Origin: Xanthomonas sp. AM6
GTDB taxonomy: Bacteria; Pseudomonadota; Gammaproteobacteria; Xanthomonadales; Xanthomonadaceae
Assembly: GCF_025665335.1 (NCBI RefSeq)
Contig: NZ_CP106869.1
Span: 4,800,501-4,864,500, forward strand
DNA length: 64,000 nucleotides
Direction: 5' to 3'
The position numbers were made by a program, and so were the translations under genes. Every line of letters starts with the position of its first letter. Within the stretch, counting starts at the first letter, position 1. A model generated the notes under the pieces. It had not been told where the DNA came from and did not search any database. It saw only the letters and a list, made by a program, of their open reading frames with translations. Below, one piece after another: positions 53,540 through 62,874 of the stretch.

Positions 53540-55737
53540 TTCGGATTCCCCGGTGCGTACGGAAAACGCAATGCCTGGTAGTACGACAACGGCTGCGCCG
53601 GCGCCGCGATACCCGGCGGCAACGCGCGCCCGGACACCTGCTGCCAGTAGGCGATGCTGGCATCGCGCCACCACTGCGCCTCGCGCTGCTGGATCGCCAG
53701 GAAATCGGCGACCTGCCGATGGCGCTGCGCATCCACGTACGGCGCCAGCCCGGACCAGGTCGCACGCATCCGCGCCACCTCGGCCACGCCGTGGTCGTAG
53801 CGGCCGAGCAGTTCCTCCCACAGCGGCCGGCCCGAGGCCATGCGGTGGTCCCACGGCACGTGGTGGAACCACAGCAGATACTGCTCCGGCACCGTGCGCA
53901 CGTCGCCGAAGCGGCGCGCCAGCGGCGGCGCGTACTGCGCCACCGCGTTGCTGCCGCTGGCGCTGCGGTCGAAGCCGATGCCGTTGCGGTCGGCGCGGTG
54001 GTAGTACACCGGGTCCCAGTCCGGCCGCGCGCTGCCCGCATCCCACGGCGCCGGGCCATAGTGGTGGCCGCGGCCCATCAGGTGATGCAGGCCGAGCGGG
54101 GTCATGTAGTCGACCACCGCCTGGTGCGAGGCCATCATCATGCCGACCACCGGCGCGACCAGCGCCGGGTCGTTGCCGAAGCTCATCCTTACCCACTCCT
54201 CGGCGATCGCCCGCGCATCGCCCTGCGGATCCCAGGCCAGCCGCCCGAACGCGTACCAGTTGGCCTGGTCGAAGATCGAACCGCACCAGTTGCGGTCCGC
54301 GCCGATGTTGGCCACCCCGGCGATGCCGCTGAGCGCGTGCCCGTCCACCGCGCCTTCCACCACCCGCGCCACCGTCGCGCGCCTGCCGCGCCGCGTGTCC
54401 GCCTGCAGGGTTTCCTGGTACAGCGTGCCCAGGTAGGCCAGGTGGGTGGCGAAGCCCAGGTACTCCTTGGTGATCTGGAACTCCAGCATCAGCGGCGTCT
54501 TCGGCATCGCCCCGAACAACGGGTGGAACGGCTCGCGCGGCTGGAAGTCGATGGCGCCGTTCTTGACTTGCACCACCACGTTGGCGCGGAACTTCCCGTC
54601 CAGCGGCACGAACTCGCTGTAGGCCTGCTTGGCGCGGTCGTCCGGCTGCTCGTGCGAATAGACGAACGCGCGCCACATCACCACGCCGCCATGCGGCGCC
54701 AGCGCGTCGGCGAGCATGTTGGCGCCGTCGGCGTGGCTGCGGCCGTAGTCCTGCGGGCCGGGCTGGCCTTCGGAATTGGCCTTGACCAGGAAGCCGCCGA
54801 AATCGGGAATGCGCGCGTAGATCTCGTCGGCCTTGGTGCGCCACCACTGCCGCACCGCCGGGTCCAGCGGATCGGCGGTGGCCAGCCCGCCGATCTCGAT
54901 CGGGGCGCTGAAGCGCGCGCTCAGGTACACGCGGATGCCGTACGGACGCAGCGCCGCGGCCAGCGCCGCGGCCTTGTCCAGGTATGCCGGGGTCAGGCTC
55001 CAGGCATTGGCGTTGACGTTGTTGAGCACCGCGCCATTGATGCCGATCGAGGCGTTGGCGCGCGCGTAGTCGGTGTAGCGCGGGTCCACATAACCGGGCA
55101 GCTTCTGCCAGTCCCACAGCGAGGCGCCGGCGTAGCCGCGTTCCACTACCCCGTCCAGGTTGTCCCAGTGGTCGAGCACGCGCAGCTTCACCCGCGGCGC
55201 ATCGCGCAACGCCAGCGCCGCCGGCGCGTGCCCGGTCTGCAGCAGGCGCAGGAAGCGGAACGCCGCGTACAGCGCGCCGCGCTCGCCGCCGCCGACGATC
55301 GCGGTCACCGGGCGCCCATCGACCACCGTACTGCGGATCAGGTAGCCCTCCTCGCCCAGGCCGCGCGTGTCCAGCCGCAGCCGCGCGACCGCCGGGGACG
55401 CCGGCGTGCCGAGCACGATCGCGCCGGCGCGCTCGGCGCGTGCGGCCAGCGCCGGTTCGGCGCCGAGCAGGCCGGCCAGGCCGCGCCGCAGCTCGTCGCG
55501 CGCGGCGCGCTGCATCGGCGTGTCGGCGTCGGCCACCAGCTGCGTGGCCGCCGCACGCCATGGCGCGGCCTGCGCTTCGGCCAGCGGCTGGTAGCGCAAC
55601 CATAGCTCGTAGCCGTCCTCGGCCTGCGCCGCGGCGATCGGCAACAGGAACACCAGCCACAGGCAGGCGCCGCGCAGCCAGCGCATGGCGCGACGGCGCT
55701 GCGGCGCGCGCGGCCGGGCAATGCCGTTGCCGCTCAT
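53536..55737 (-). CDS. agu67A: Alpha-glucuronidase, GH67
   Basis: 733 residues, usual size for GH67. A signal peptide ('LVFLLPIAAAQAED') places it in the periplasm. Conserved GH67 segments include 'RVLDHWDNLDGVVERGYAG', the acid region 'FLVKANSEGQPGPQDYGR', 'LMLEFQITKEYLGF' and 'WFHHVPWDHRMASGRPLWEE'. It releases (4-O-methyl)glucuronic acid from xylo-oligosaccharide ends, supplying substrate to exuT and uxaC. ATG 55737 is chosen for its AGGGGGC site; ATG 55686 would shorten the n-region. First gene of the minus-strand operon, divergent from the LacI regulator across 134 bp. Confidence 0.95.
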   Translation of the reverse strand: MSGNGIARPRAPQRRRAMRWLRGACLWLVFLLPIAAAQAEDGYELWLRYQPLAEAQAAPWRAAATQLVADADTPMQRAARDELRRGLAGLLGAEPALAARAERAGAIVLGTPASPAVARLRLDTRGLGEEGYLIRSTVVDGRPVTAIVGGGERGALYAAFRFLRLLQTGHAPAALALRDAPRVKLRVLDHWDNLDGVVERGYAGASLWDWQKLPGYVDPRYTDYARANASIGINGAVLNNVNANAWSLTPAYLDKAAALAAALRPYGIRVYLSARFSAPIEIGGLATADPLDPAVRQWWRTKADEIYARIPDFGGFLVKANSEGQPGPQDYGRSHADGANMLADALAPHGGVVMWRAFVYSHEQPDDRAKQAYSEFVPLDGKFRANVVVQVKNGAIDFQPREPFHPLFGAMPKTPLMLEFQITKEYLGFATHLAYLGTLYQETLQADTRRGRRATVARVVEGAVDGHALSGIAGVANIGADRNWCGSIFDQANWYAFGRLAWDPQGDARAIAEEWVRMSFGNDPALVAPVVGMMMASHQAVVDYMTPLGLHHLMGRGHHYGPAPWDAGSARPDWDPVYYHRADRNGIGFDRSASGSNAVAQYAPPLARRFGDVRTVPEQYLLWFHHVPWDHRMASGRPLWEELLGRYDHGVAEVARMRATWSGLAPYVDAQRHRQVADFLAIQQREAQWWRDASIAYWQQVSGRALPPGIAAPAQPLSYYQALRFPYAPGNPK

Positions 55738-55871
55738 GCGCGCCCCCTGCGCCGCGGCGCCCGCGTGCGATGTGAGTCGCCGCTCACCCGGCTTCCCGGT
55801 ACCATGCAGGCCACACTCGTGTCGGGATCCACACCGTGCCGCGGCGCCGCCGCACACGGGGCTTGGGCAGG

Positions 55872-56996
55872 ATGGTCCCGGTCGCGATCCACGCCCGCAC
55901 GCCAGCGAAGAGGCCCAGCTTGGAGAAGGTCAGGAAATCGGTTCGCCGCAAGAGCCTCGCCGTGACCATCGACGAGGTCGCCGCGCTGGCCAAGGTTTCG
56001 CCGATGACCGTGTCGCGGGTGATCAACGGCCAGGGCAACGTGCGCGACACCACCCGCGAACAGGTCATGCGCGCGGTCGACACGCTCGGCTACACGCCGA
56101 ACCTGGCGGCCAGCGCCCTCGCCGCCGCGCAGAGCACGCGGGTCGCCCTGATCTACAGCGACCCCAGCGGCGCCTACCTGGGCGAACTGCTGGTCAGCGT
56201 GCTGCGCGCGGCCTCGCGCACCTCGCTGCAGGTGGTGGTGGACTACTGGGACGACCTCGGCGCCGACGCCGAACGCAAGGCCGCGCGCAAGCTGGCCAAG
56301 AGCGGCGTGGCCGGGGTGATCCTGCCGCCGCCGCTGTGCGAGTCGGATGCGGCCATCCGCGAGCTGGTGCGCGCCAAGGTGCCGGTGGTGGCGATCGCCT
56401 CCGACCGCTTCAGCGCGCAGGTGGCCTGCGTGCGCATCGACGAATTCAACGCCAGCAAGGACATCACCGCTTACCTGATCGCGCAGGGCCACACCCGCAT
56501 CGGCTACATCGCCGGCCGCTCCAACCTGTCGGCCAGCGCGCGCCGCTTCGAAGGGTTCCAGGCGGCCCTGGCCGAAGCCGGCCTGCGCCTGGACCGGCAC
56601 CTGCTGCAGCCGGGCGACTACACCTACCGCTCCGGCCTGGACGCCGCCGAAAAGCTGCTGTCGCGCCGCCACCGCCCCAGCGCCATCATCGCCAGCAACG
56701 ACGACATGGCCGCCGCGGCGATCTCGGTGGCGCACCGGCGCGGCCTGGACGTGCCGCGCGACCTGTCGGTGGTCGGCTTCGACGACACCTCCGCGGCGAC
56801 CACGGTGTGGCCGGAACTGACCACCATCCGCCAGCCGATCGCGGCGATGGCCGATGCGGCGATCGACGTCCTGCTGCGCAGCATCCGCAGCAAGGAACGC
56901 ACGGCCCGGGCGAAGATCGATCATGTGCTGGCTCATCAGCTGGTCAAGCGCGATTCGGTCGCCGCGCCGTCCGCCGCGCGCGCCGGGCGGCGCTGA
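55872..56996 (+). CDS. xylR: LacI-family regulator of xylan/xylose genes (XylR candidate)
   Basis: 374 residues. The helix-turn-helix is 'VTIDEVAALAKVSPMTVSRV' (about residues 31-50) and the C-terminal sugar-sensing domain is complete ('GFDDTSAATTVWPELTTIRQP'). It lies between agu67A (divergent) and xylA (convergent). Three copies of the 14-bp palindrome TGGTAGCGCTACCA or near it occur upstream of the receptor, exuT and xylA genes, so this protein is the natural candidate to bind them. The start is uncertain: ATG 55872 has a GGGCAGG site; a GTG at 55836 or TTG at 55920 are possible. Known XylR of X. campestris is in the same position. Confidence 0.88.
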   Translation: MVPVAIHARTPAKRPSLEKVRKSVRRKSLAVTIDEVAALAKVSPMTVSRVINGQGNVRDTTREQVMRAVDTLGYTPNLAASALAAAQSTRVALIYSDPSGAYLGELLVSVLRAASRTSLQVVVDYWDDLGADAERKAARKLAKSGVAGVILPPPLCESDAAIRELVRAKVPVVAIASDRFSAQVACVRIDEFNASKDITAYLIAQGHTRIGYIAGRSNLSASARRFEGFQAALAEAGLRLDRHLLQPGDYTYRSGLDAAEKLLSRRHRPSAIIASNDDMAAAAISVAHRRGLDVPRDLSVVGFDDTSAATTVWPELTTIRQPIAAMADAAIDVLLRSIRSKERTARAKIDHVLAHQLVKRDSVAAPSAARAGRR

Positions 56997-57022
56997 CACG
57001 GCGGCGGCGGGCATGGTCCGCA

Positions 57023-58363
57023 TCAGCGGATCAGGTACTGGTTGATCAGGTTCTCGTAGGCTTCCTGGCGGCCGCTGGCCTGCTTCGGTTCGCCGGCCTT
57101 GGCCGCGTGCGCCGCCAGGTCCGCCAGCGAGCTGCCGCCGGAGGCGAACGCCGCGCCGGCGCCGCTGTCGAAGCTGGCGTAGCGCTCGGCGCGCCACTGC
57201 TCCAGCGGCGAGGACGTCAGCAGCGCATGGGCCACCTCCAGGCCGCGCGCGAACGCGTCCATGCCGCCGATGTGGGCCAGGAACAGGTCCTGCGGATCGG
57301 ACGACTCGCGCCGCACCTTGGCGTCGAAGTTCAGACCGCCCGGCGCCAGCCCGCCCTGCCGCAGCACCACCAGCATCGCCCCCACCGTGTCGTACAGGTC
57401 GGTCGGGAACTGGTCGGTGTCCCAGCCGTTCTGCGGATTGCCGCGGTTGGCGTCGATGCTGCCCAGCAGGCCCGCATCGGACGCCACCTGCAGGTCGTGC
57501 TCGAAGCTGTGGCCCGACAGCGTGGCGTGGTTGGCCTCGATGTTGAGCTTGAAGTCCTTGTCCAGCCCATGCTCGCGCAGGAAGCCGATCACCGTGGCGC
57601 TGTCGAAGTCGTACTGGTGCTTCATCGGCTCCATCGGCTTGGGCTCGATCAGGAAATTGCCCTTGAAGCCGATGCTGCGGCCGTAGTCGCGCGCCAGGGT
57701 CAGAAACCGCGCCATGTGCTCCTGCTCGCGCTTCATCTGCGTATTGTGCAGGCTGGCATAGCCTTCGCGGCCACCCCAGAACACGTAGTTCTCCCCGCCC
57801 AGCTCCACCGTGGCATCCAGCGCGGCCTTGACCTGCACCGCCGCGCGCGCGACCACGTTGAAGTCCGGGTTGGTGGACGCGCCGTTCATGTAGCGCGGGT
57901 GCGAGAACAGGTTGGCGGTGCCCCACAGCAGCTTGATGCCGGTGTCGGCCTGGCGCTGCTTGGCGATGCCGACCATGTGCCTGAGGTTCTTCTCGTACTG
58001 GCCCACGTCCTCGGCGTCCGGCGCCAGGTCCACGTCGTGGAAGCAGTAGTACGGCACGCCGAGCTTGGTGAAGAACTCGAACGCCGCATCGGCCTTGGCC
58101 TCGGCCCGGCCCAGCGCATCGCTGCCGGCGTCCCACGGATAGGCGCGCGTGCCCGGCCCGAACGGATCGGCGCCGTTGCCGCAGAAACTGTGCCAGTACG
58201 CCACCGCGAAGCGCAGGTGCTCGGCCATGGTCTTGTCGCCGATCTTCCTGTCGGCCTCGTAGACCTTGAACGCCAGCGGATTGTCCGAGGCCTTGCCTTC
58301 GAACGCGATGCGGCCGATGCCCGGGAAGTATTCCTTGGCGCCGATGTAGACGGAATTGCTCAT
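57023..58363 (-). CDS. xylA: Xylose isomerase
   Basis: 446 residues, class II size. It converts D-xylose to D-xylulose in the cytoplasm. Active-site segments are intact: '[15 protein letters not shown]' (catalytic His), '[16 protein letters not shown]', '[16 protein letters not shown]' and '[18 protein letters not shown]' with the metal ligands. The start ATG 58363 is fixed by the family N-terminus; the ribosome-binding site is only AGGA, further upstream than usual. A perfect xyl-box-like palindrome lies 281 bp upstream. xylB is not in the window. Confidence 0.96.
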   Translation of the reverse strand: MSNSVYIGAKEYFPGIGRIAFEGKASDNPLAFKVYEADRKIGDKTMAEHLRFAVAYWHSFCGNGADPFGPGTRAYPWDAGSDALGRAEAKADAAFEFFTKLGVPYYCFHDVDLAPDAEDVGQYEKNLRHMVGIAKQRQADTGIKLLWGTANLFSHPRYMNGASTNPDFNVVARAAVQVKAALDATVELGGENYVFWGGREGYASLHNTQMKREQEHMARFLTLARDYGRSIGFKGNFLIEPKPMEPMKHQYDFDSATVIGFLREHGLDKDFKLNIEANHATLSGHSFEHDLQVASDAGLLGSIDANRGNPQNGWDTDQFPTDLYDTVGAMLVVLRQGGLAPGGLNFDAKVRRESSDPQDLFLAHIGGMDAFARGLEVAHALLTSSPLEQWRAERYASFDSGAGAAFASGGSSLADLAAHAAKAGEPKQASGRQEAYENLINQYLIR

Positions 58364-58884
58364 GGGAGGTGGAGTCCTGTCGAGTGGGAGGAACGAAGCG
58401 CGCGTTGCCGCCGGCGGGCCGGCATGGCGATGGCGGCGGGTGCAGTCGCCGCTGCGAACGCGTGTGGAGGGGCGGCGAGCATGCGCAGCGCGCAATCGCC
58501 TTGGACGGCGGCATGCGGACGTGCGATGCGGAGCGCGCAGGTGCATTGCCCGCGGCGGCATGGCGCGGGATCGGCGCAAGCGGCGCCCGACGGCAGCGGC
58601 CGGCGTCCGCGGCCGCCGGCGAACCGTGACGCATGCAGCGTTATGGTAGCGCTACCAGAAACCGCGCTAAAAAAAGCCTCACTGCGGAGGGAAGCCGTCG
58701 GGGCCATCAGATGCGGTTCGCACGCCGGGGGACAGGCGGACTTTACCCAGCCCATCGGCGAAACGCTTGCTGCGCTGCGCCATCGGCGCGCAACGTACGC
58801 GCCAGCACGGTGCGCAGCGCGCGTCCCCTCGCCTCCTGCGCCGCTCGCCCTGGTTGCGCACGGCGCCGACTACAATGCGCGCCG
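58364..58884. promoter_or_regulatory. Divergent intergenic region xylA / ttcA
   Basis: 521 bp without a supported gene. It contains the palindrome at 58644-58657, with a poly-A run (58669-58675) on the plus strand just beyond it. No REP-type repeat is present. The long leader of xylA (about 280 bp from the box) leaves room for a promoter nearer the gene. Confidence 0.6.
58644..58657. promoter_or_regulatory. xyl-box-like operator upstream of xylA
   Basis: TGGTAGCGCTACCA, identical to the copy at 23390-23403. It connects xylA with the receptor locus 35 kb away and supports a common LacI-type regulator. Confidence 0.8.
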
Positions 58885-59760
58885 ATGCCGCCCGCTTCCC
58901 TTCCCCCGCTCCAGTTCCTCGCCGATCCCGCACCGCACGCGCGGCGCGCGCCCTCGGCGCTGGGCAAGCGCCTGTGCCGGCAGGTCGGCCAGGCGATCGC
59001 CGACTTCGGCATGATCGAAGCCGGCGACAAGGTGATGGTGTGCCTGTCCGGCGGCAAGGACAGCTACACGCTGCTGGACATCCTGCTGCAGTTGCAGCGC
59101 AAGGCGCCGGTGCCGTTCGACCTGGTGGCGGTGAACCTGGACCAGAAGCAGCCCGGCTTCCCCGCGCACGTGCTGCCCGACTACCTGCGCACGCTGGGCG
59201 TGGCCTGGCACGTGATCGAGCAGGACACCTATTCGGTGGTCAGCCGCGTGGTGCCCGAGGGCAAGACCCTGTGTTCGCTGTGCTCGCGGCTGCGCCGCGG
59301 CGCGCTGTACCGCTACGCCGCCGAGAACGGCATCAGCAAGATCGCGCTGGGCCACCACCGCGACGACCTCGTCGCCACGTTCTTCATGAACCTGTTCTTC
59401 CACGCCAAGCTGGCGGCGATGGCGCCCAAGCTGCGCAGCGACGACGGCCGCCACGTGGTGATCCGGCCGCTGGCCTACGTGCGCGAGGCCGACATCGCCG
59501 AGTATGCGCAGGCGCGCGGCTTCCCGCTGATCCCGTGCACCCTGTGCGGCAGCCAGGAGAATCTGCAGCGGCGCCAGGTCGGGCTGATGCTGCAGCAGTG
59601 GGACCGCGACCACCCCGGCCGCATCGAGCAGATCGCGCGCGCCATGGGCAACGTGCAGCCGGCGCAGCTGGCCGACCCGGCGCTGTTCGATTTCCGCACG
59701 CTGGGCGCGGCCGATGCCGTGGCCGCCGCCGGCTGGCCGCTGGACGACGCCGACCGCTGA
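58885..59760 (+). CDS. ttcA: tRNA 2-thiocytidine biosynthesis protein
   Basis: 291 residues. It installs 2-thiocytidine at position 32 of some tRNAs using ATP and a sulfur donor. The PP-loop 'SGGKDS' is at 55-60, and the two CxxC pairs that hold the Fe-S cluster are Cys130/Cys133 ('LCSLCSR') and Cys218/Cys221 ('CTLCGSQ'). 'LGHHRDDL' is the conserved second motif. ATG 58885 gives the expected N-terminus, although no strong ribosome-binding site precedes it. It is followed by rdgC after 117 bp. Confidence 0.95.
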   Translation: MPPASLPPLQFLADPAPHARRAPSALGKRLCRQVGQAIADFGMIEAGDKVMVCLSGGKDSYTLLDILLQLQRKAPVPFDLVAVNLDQKQPGFPAHVLPDYLRTLGVAWHVIEQDTYSVVSRVVPEGKTLCSLCSRLRRGALYRYAAENGISKIALGHHRDDLVATFFMNLFFHAKLAAMAPKLRSDDGRHVVIRPLAYVREADIAEYAQARGFPLIPCTLCGSQENLQRRQVGLMLQQWDRDHPGRIEQIARAMGNVQPAQLADPALFDFRTLGAADAVAAAGWPLDDADR

Positions 59761-59877
59761 CGCAGCGGCCGCTGAACCGCGCGTTGCGGTATCGGGGCAG
59801 GAGCGATGCGACAATGCCCGCCGCCCTACCCGGCGCCTGGCGCCGGGCCGTTCCGTTTTCCTTCTGCTGGATGCTCG

Positions 59878-60786
59878 ATGTTCTTTCGCAACCTGACCCT
59901 GTTCCGCTTCCCCACCACCCTGGACTTCGCCGAAATCGACAAGCTCCTGCCGGAGGTCCAGCTCAAGCCGGTCGGCCCGCTGGAAATGAGTTCGCGCGGC
60001 TTCATCTCCCCGTTCGGCCGCGACGAGCGCGAGGTGCTGTCGCACCGCATCGCCGATTTCCTGTGGCTGACCGTCGGCGGCGAGGACAAGATCCTGCCCG
60101 GCTCGGTGGTCAACGACCTGCTCGAGCGCAAGGTCGCCGAGATCGAGGAGAAGGAAGGGCGCCGGCCCGGCGGCAAGGCGCGCAAGCGGCTCAAGGACGA
60201 CCTGATCCACGAATTGCTGCCGCGCGCCTTCGTCAAGACCTCGCGCACCGACGCGATGCTCGACCTGCAGCACGGCTACGTCGCGGTGGACACCTCCAGC
60301 CGCAAGAGCGGCGAGAACGTGATGTCCGAGATCCGCGGCGCGCTGGGCAGCTTCCCGGCGCTGCCGCTGAACGCGGAAGTGGCGCCGCGCTCGATCCTGA
60401 CCGGCTGGATCGCCGGCGAACCCCTGCCCGAGGGCCTGAGCCTGGGCGAGGAATGCGAGATGAAGGATCCGATCGAAGGCGGCGCAGTGGTCAAGTGCCA
60501 GCACCAGGAACTGCGCTGCGACGAGATCGACAAACACCTGGAAGCCGGCAAGCAGGTCACCAAGCTGGCGCTGATCCTGGACGACCACGTTTCCTTCGTG
60601 CTCGGCGACGACCTGGTGATCCGCAAGCTGAAGTTCCTCGACGGCGCCCTGGACCAGCTGGAGAACGCCGACCAGGACGGCGTGCGCGCCGAACTGGACG
60701 CGCGCTTCGCGCTGATGAGCGCCGAAGTGCGGCGCCTGTTCCTGTTGCTGGAAGCGGCGTTGAAGCTGAGCAAGGCGGACAGCTGA
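59878..60786 (+). CDS. rdgC: Recombination-associated protein RdgC
   Basis: 302 residues, standard for RdgC, a nucleoid-associated ring-forming dimer that limits RecA activity. The N-terminus 'MFFRNLTLFRFP' is the family signature. The central 'SRTDAMLDLQHGYVAVDTSS' and C-terminal 'LDARFALMSAEVRRLFLLLEA' are also typical. A GC-rich hairpin (59829-59847) in the gap from ttcA is followed by a T-containing but impure tract and could partly separate the two genes. Confidence 0.95.
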   Translation: MFFRNLTLFRFPTTLDFAEIDKLLPEVQLKPVGPLEMSSRGFISPFGRDEREVLSHRIADFLWLTVGGEDKILPGSVVNDLLERKVAEIEEKEGRRPGGKARKRLKDDLIHELLPRAFVKTSRTDAMLDLQHGYVAVDTSSRKSGENVMSEIRGALGSFPALPLNAEVAPRSILTGWIAGEPLPEGLSLGEECEMKDPIEGGAVVKCQHQELRCDEIDKHLEAGKQVTKLALILDDHVSFVLGDDLVIRKLKFLDGALDQLENADQDGVRAELDARFALMSAEVRRLFLLLEAALKLSKADS

Positions 60787-61571
60787 GGCCGGGCCGCGGC
60801 CCGGCTGGTCGCGCCGGCGGCCACCGCTCCGGGCCTGCCGGCGCGAGGCTGCACGGCGGCGTGTCGCGGACCGCATACCCGCCACGGCCTGGCTGCCCTC
60901 CTGCATCGGGCTATCGGCCTGGGCGGGCGCCGGATCCGGCCGACTTCCTGGCCCCGTTCGTCGCGACTGAGGCCGCTCCCACAAAGAACCTCGGCGCGTC
61001 GGCTGGGTGCACTGTGGGAGGGGCTTCAGCCCCGACTGCTTCCGCAGCCGGCCAATTCCCGGCTTCGTTCGTCGCGGCTGAAGCCGCTCCTACAGGAGGA
61101 GATTGGCGCACTGGCTGGGTCAACGTTGTAGGAGGGGCTTCAGCCCCGACAGGCTACCGAAGCCGGCCGACTTCCCGGCCCCGTTCGTCGCGACTGAAGT
61201 CGCTCCCACAAAGAGCCTCGGCGCGTCGGCTGGGTGTACTGTGGGAGGGGCTTCAGCCCCGACTGCTTCCGCAGCCGGCCAATTCCCGGCTTCGTTCGTC
61301 GCGGCTGAAGCCGCTTCTACAGGAGGCGATTGGCGCACTGGCTGGGTGAACTTTGTGGGAGGGCTTCAGCCCCGGCAAGCTACCGAAGCCGGCCGACTTC
61401 CCGGCTTCGTTCGTCGCGGCTGAAGCCGCTCCTGCAAAGGCAGCGGCATGCGCTGCCCGCGTCCGCTGCCGAGCGGCCCGGAGGCGCTGCACCGGACATC
61501 CAGCTGAAGCATGCAGCGCGATCGGTGCGCGCTGTCACCGTGCGTGCGCGCATGAGCGGTATGCTGTGCGC
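60787..61571. other. Long non-coding gap with REP array after rdgC
   Basis: 785 bp with no supported gene. 60936-61440 is the alternating repeat array described next; the rest (60787-60935 and 61441-61571) shows nothing that I recognise. ORFs drawn through the repeats are artefacts of their GC-rich palindromes. Confidence 0.7.
60936..61440. repeat. Alternating REP-like array with 226-227 bp higher-order repeat
   Basis: Nine 24-base copies start at 60960, 61013, 61071, 61127, 61187, 61240, 61298, 61354 and 61413, strictly alternating in orientation. The unit of four copies plus spacers is itself repeated: similar sequence begins at 60936, 61163 and 61389. The array therefore contains two full units and the start of a third, with spacers such as 'GCTTCCGCAGCCGGCCAATT' conserved between units. 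This differs from the same-orientation array at 45411. Confidence 0.88.
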
Positions 61572-62351
61572 ATGCCCGATTTCCTCCGTCGCCTGATCGC
61601 GCCGCGCGCCGCGGCTGTCGAACGCGACCTCGTCCGCCTGCGGTTGGACGAGCGCGAGATCGAGGTGCTGCGCGTGCGCGACCCGCGCGCGCGGCGGATC
61701 AAGCTCAGCGTCGACGAACGCGGCGCGCGCCTGACCCTGCCGCTGCGCGCCAGCCTGGTGTCCGGCGAGCGCTTCCTGCTCGAGCACCGGCACTGGCTCG
61801 GCGAGCAGCTGGCGCGCTACCAGGACGAGGACAACGAACCGGGCCTGGAGCGCGGCGTGCCCGGCTGGCTGCCGCTGCGCGGCGAGCGCCTGCCGCTGCG
61901 CTGGAGCGAGGGCCGCTTCGCGCGCCTGCAGGTCGATGCCGACGGGGCGGAGCTGCAGTTGCCGGCGCGCGCCGGCGATGCGGCGATCGCGCGCGCGCTG
62001 CGCGAGTTCTACGAAGCGCAGGCGCGGGCCGACGTCGGCCGCTGGCTGCCCAGGTACCTGCCGTCGCTGCCGCGCGCGCCGGCGCGGGTGCGGCTGAAGG
62101 TGATGTCCTCGCAATGGGGCTCGCTGGCGCCGGACGGCTCGATGGCGCTGGACCTGGCGCTGGTGCTGGGACGGCCGTCGGCATTCGAGTACGTGCTGGT
62201 CCACGAGCTGTGCCACCTGCTCCAGGCCAACCACTCGCCGGCGTTCTGGCGCGAAGTGGAAGCGCGGTTCCCGGCCTGGCGCGCCGAGCGCGACTATTTC
62301 CACGCGCACGGGCGGCGGCTGAAGGCGCAATTGCGGCGGTTGCTGGGCTAG
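61572..62351 (+). CDS. YgjP-like metallopeptidase domain protein (DUF45)
   Basis: 259 residues. The zinc motif HExxH appears as 'HELCH' with His211 and His215, in the context 'YVLVHELCHLLQANHSPAFW', where the later His is the third ligand, typical of the YgjP/DUF45 group related to SprT and WLM peptidases. The N-terminal region is the usual 'RRIKLSVDERGARLTLP' beta segment. Cytoplasmic; physiological substrate unknown. ATG 61572 is preferred; a GTG two codons upstream is possible. It stands alone between the repeat array and a gap of 523 bp. Confidence 0.88.
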   Translation: MPDFLRRLIAPRAAAVERDLVRLRLDEREIEVLRVRDPRARRIKLSVDERGARLTLPLRASLVSGERFLLEHRHWLGEQLARYQDEDNEPGLERGVPGWLPLRGERLPLRWSEGRFARLQVDADGAELQLPARAGDAAIARALREFYEAQARADVGRWLPRYLPSLPRAPARVRLKVMSSQWGSLAPDGSMALDLALVLGRPSAFEYVLVHELCHLLQANHSPAFWREVEARFPAWRAERDYFHAHGRRLKAQLRRLLG

Positions 62352-62874
62352 CCGGGTGGGCGACTGCGGTCGCGACAGGCGTCTCGGTAATGCCCTCGCG
62401 ACCGATGGCCCGGAGCGACACGGCCGCTCCACATGCCGTCATCGTCCCAAGGCCCGACAGCAGCGTGCGCGAATGCGGGCGATGCTGGCCTGCGGATGCA
62501 GCCGTTCGCCGGCCGTGCCTTCGGCCGGCAGCGCGATGCCGCCTTTTGCCGATCGGCAAGCCTGTTCGGAATGGGGGATTTCGTCTTGGGGCGACGCTAC
62601 GGCGTCGACGATGGAACGACAGTAGGGTCCGGCGGTTTCGCCTCAGCGCTGCGGAAGAAGAACTCCATGCGCAGCGCCCGGCAGGCCCCCCTCTCCCCGC
62701 CCACCTCACACCTGGCGCGCCTCCGGCGCCAGCGAACGATACGGTCCGAGCAGCACTACGCCGGCATGGCAGGACGCCGGGATCGGGCCGCGTACGCAAG
62801 ACGTATCGCGTCTATGCCTGTTTTGTCGGCAGGCGTGGCGGGAACTTAAGCGAAATCTTTTCTACACACAAGCA
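62352..62874. other. Intergenic gap without recognisable features
   Basis: 523 bp between the convergent metallopeptidase and alpha/beta hydrolase genes. Several short frames cross it but none has a convincing start, ribosome-binding site or family resemblance. No REP-type element is present, unlike other gaps of this size in the window. A degraded gene is possible. Confidence 0.5.

Noticed and set aside
59829-59847. Hairpin between ttcA and rdgC as a terminator
   Set aside because: The 7-bp GC stem is real, but the following 'CCGTTCCGTTTTCC' is not a proper U-tract, and it is only 30 bases from the rdgC start.
60936-61440. CRISPR array
   Set aside because: The repeats alternate in orientation, spacers are themselves repeated and no cas genes are present; this is a REP-type array.
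60911-61492. Several short ORFs in the repeat array ('AAEAVGAEAPPTVHPA'-like)
   Set aside because: They repeat with the array and are translations of palindromic REP-type elements.
62356-62849. Two plus-strand ORFs in the gap before the alpha/beta hydrolase
   Set aside because: No ribosome-binding site, no recognisable domain and mutually overlapping frames; left as an empty gap.
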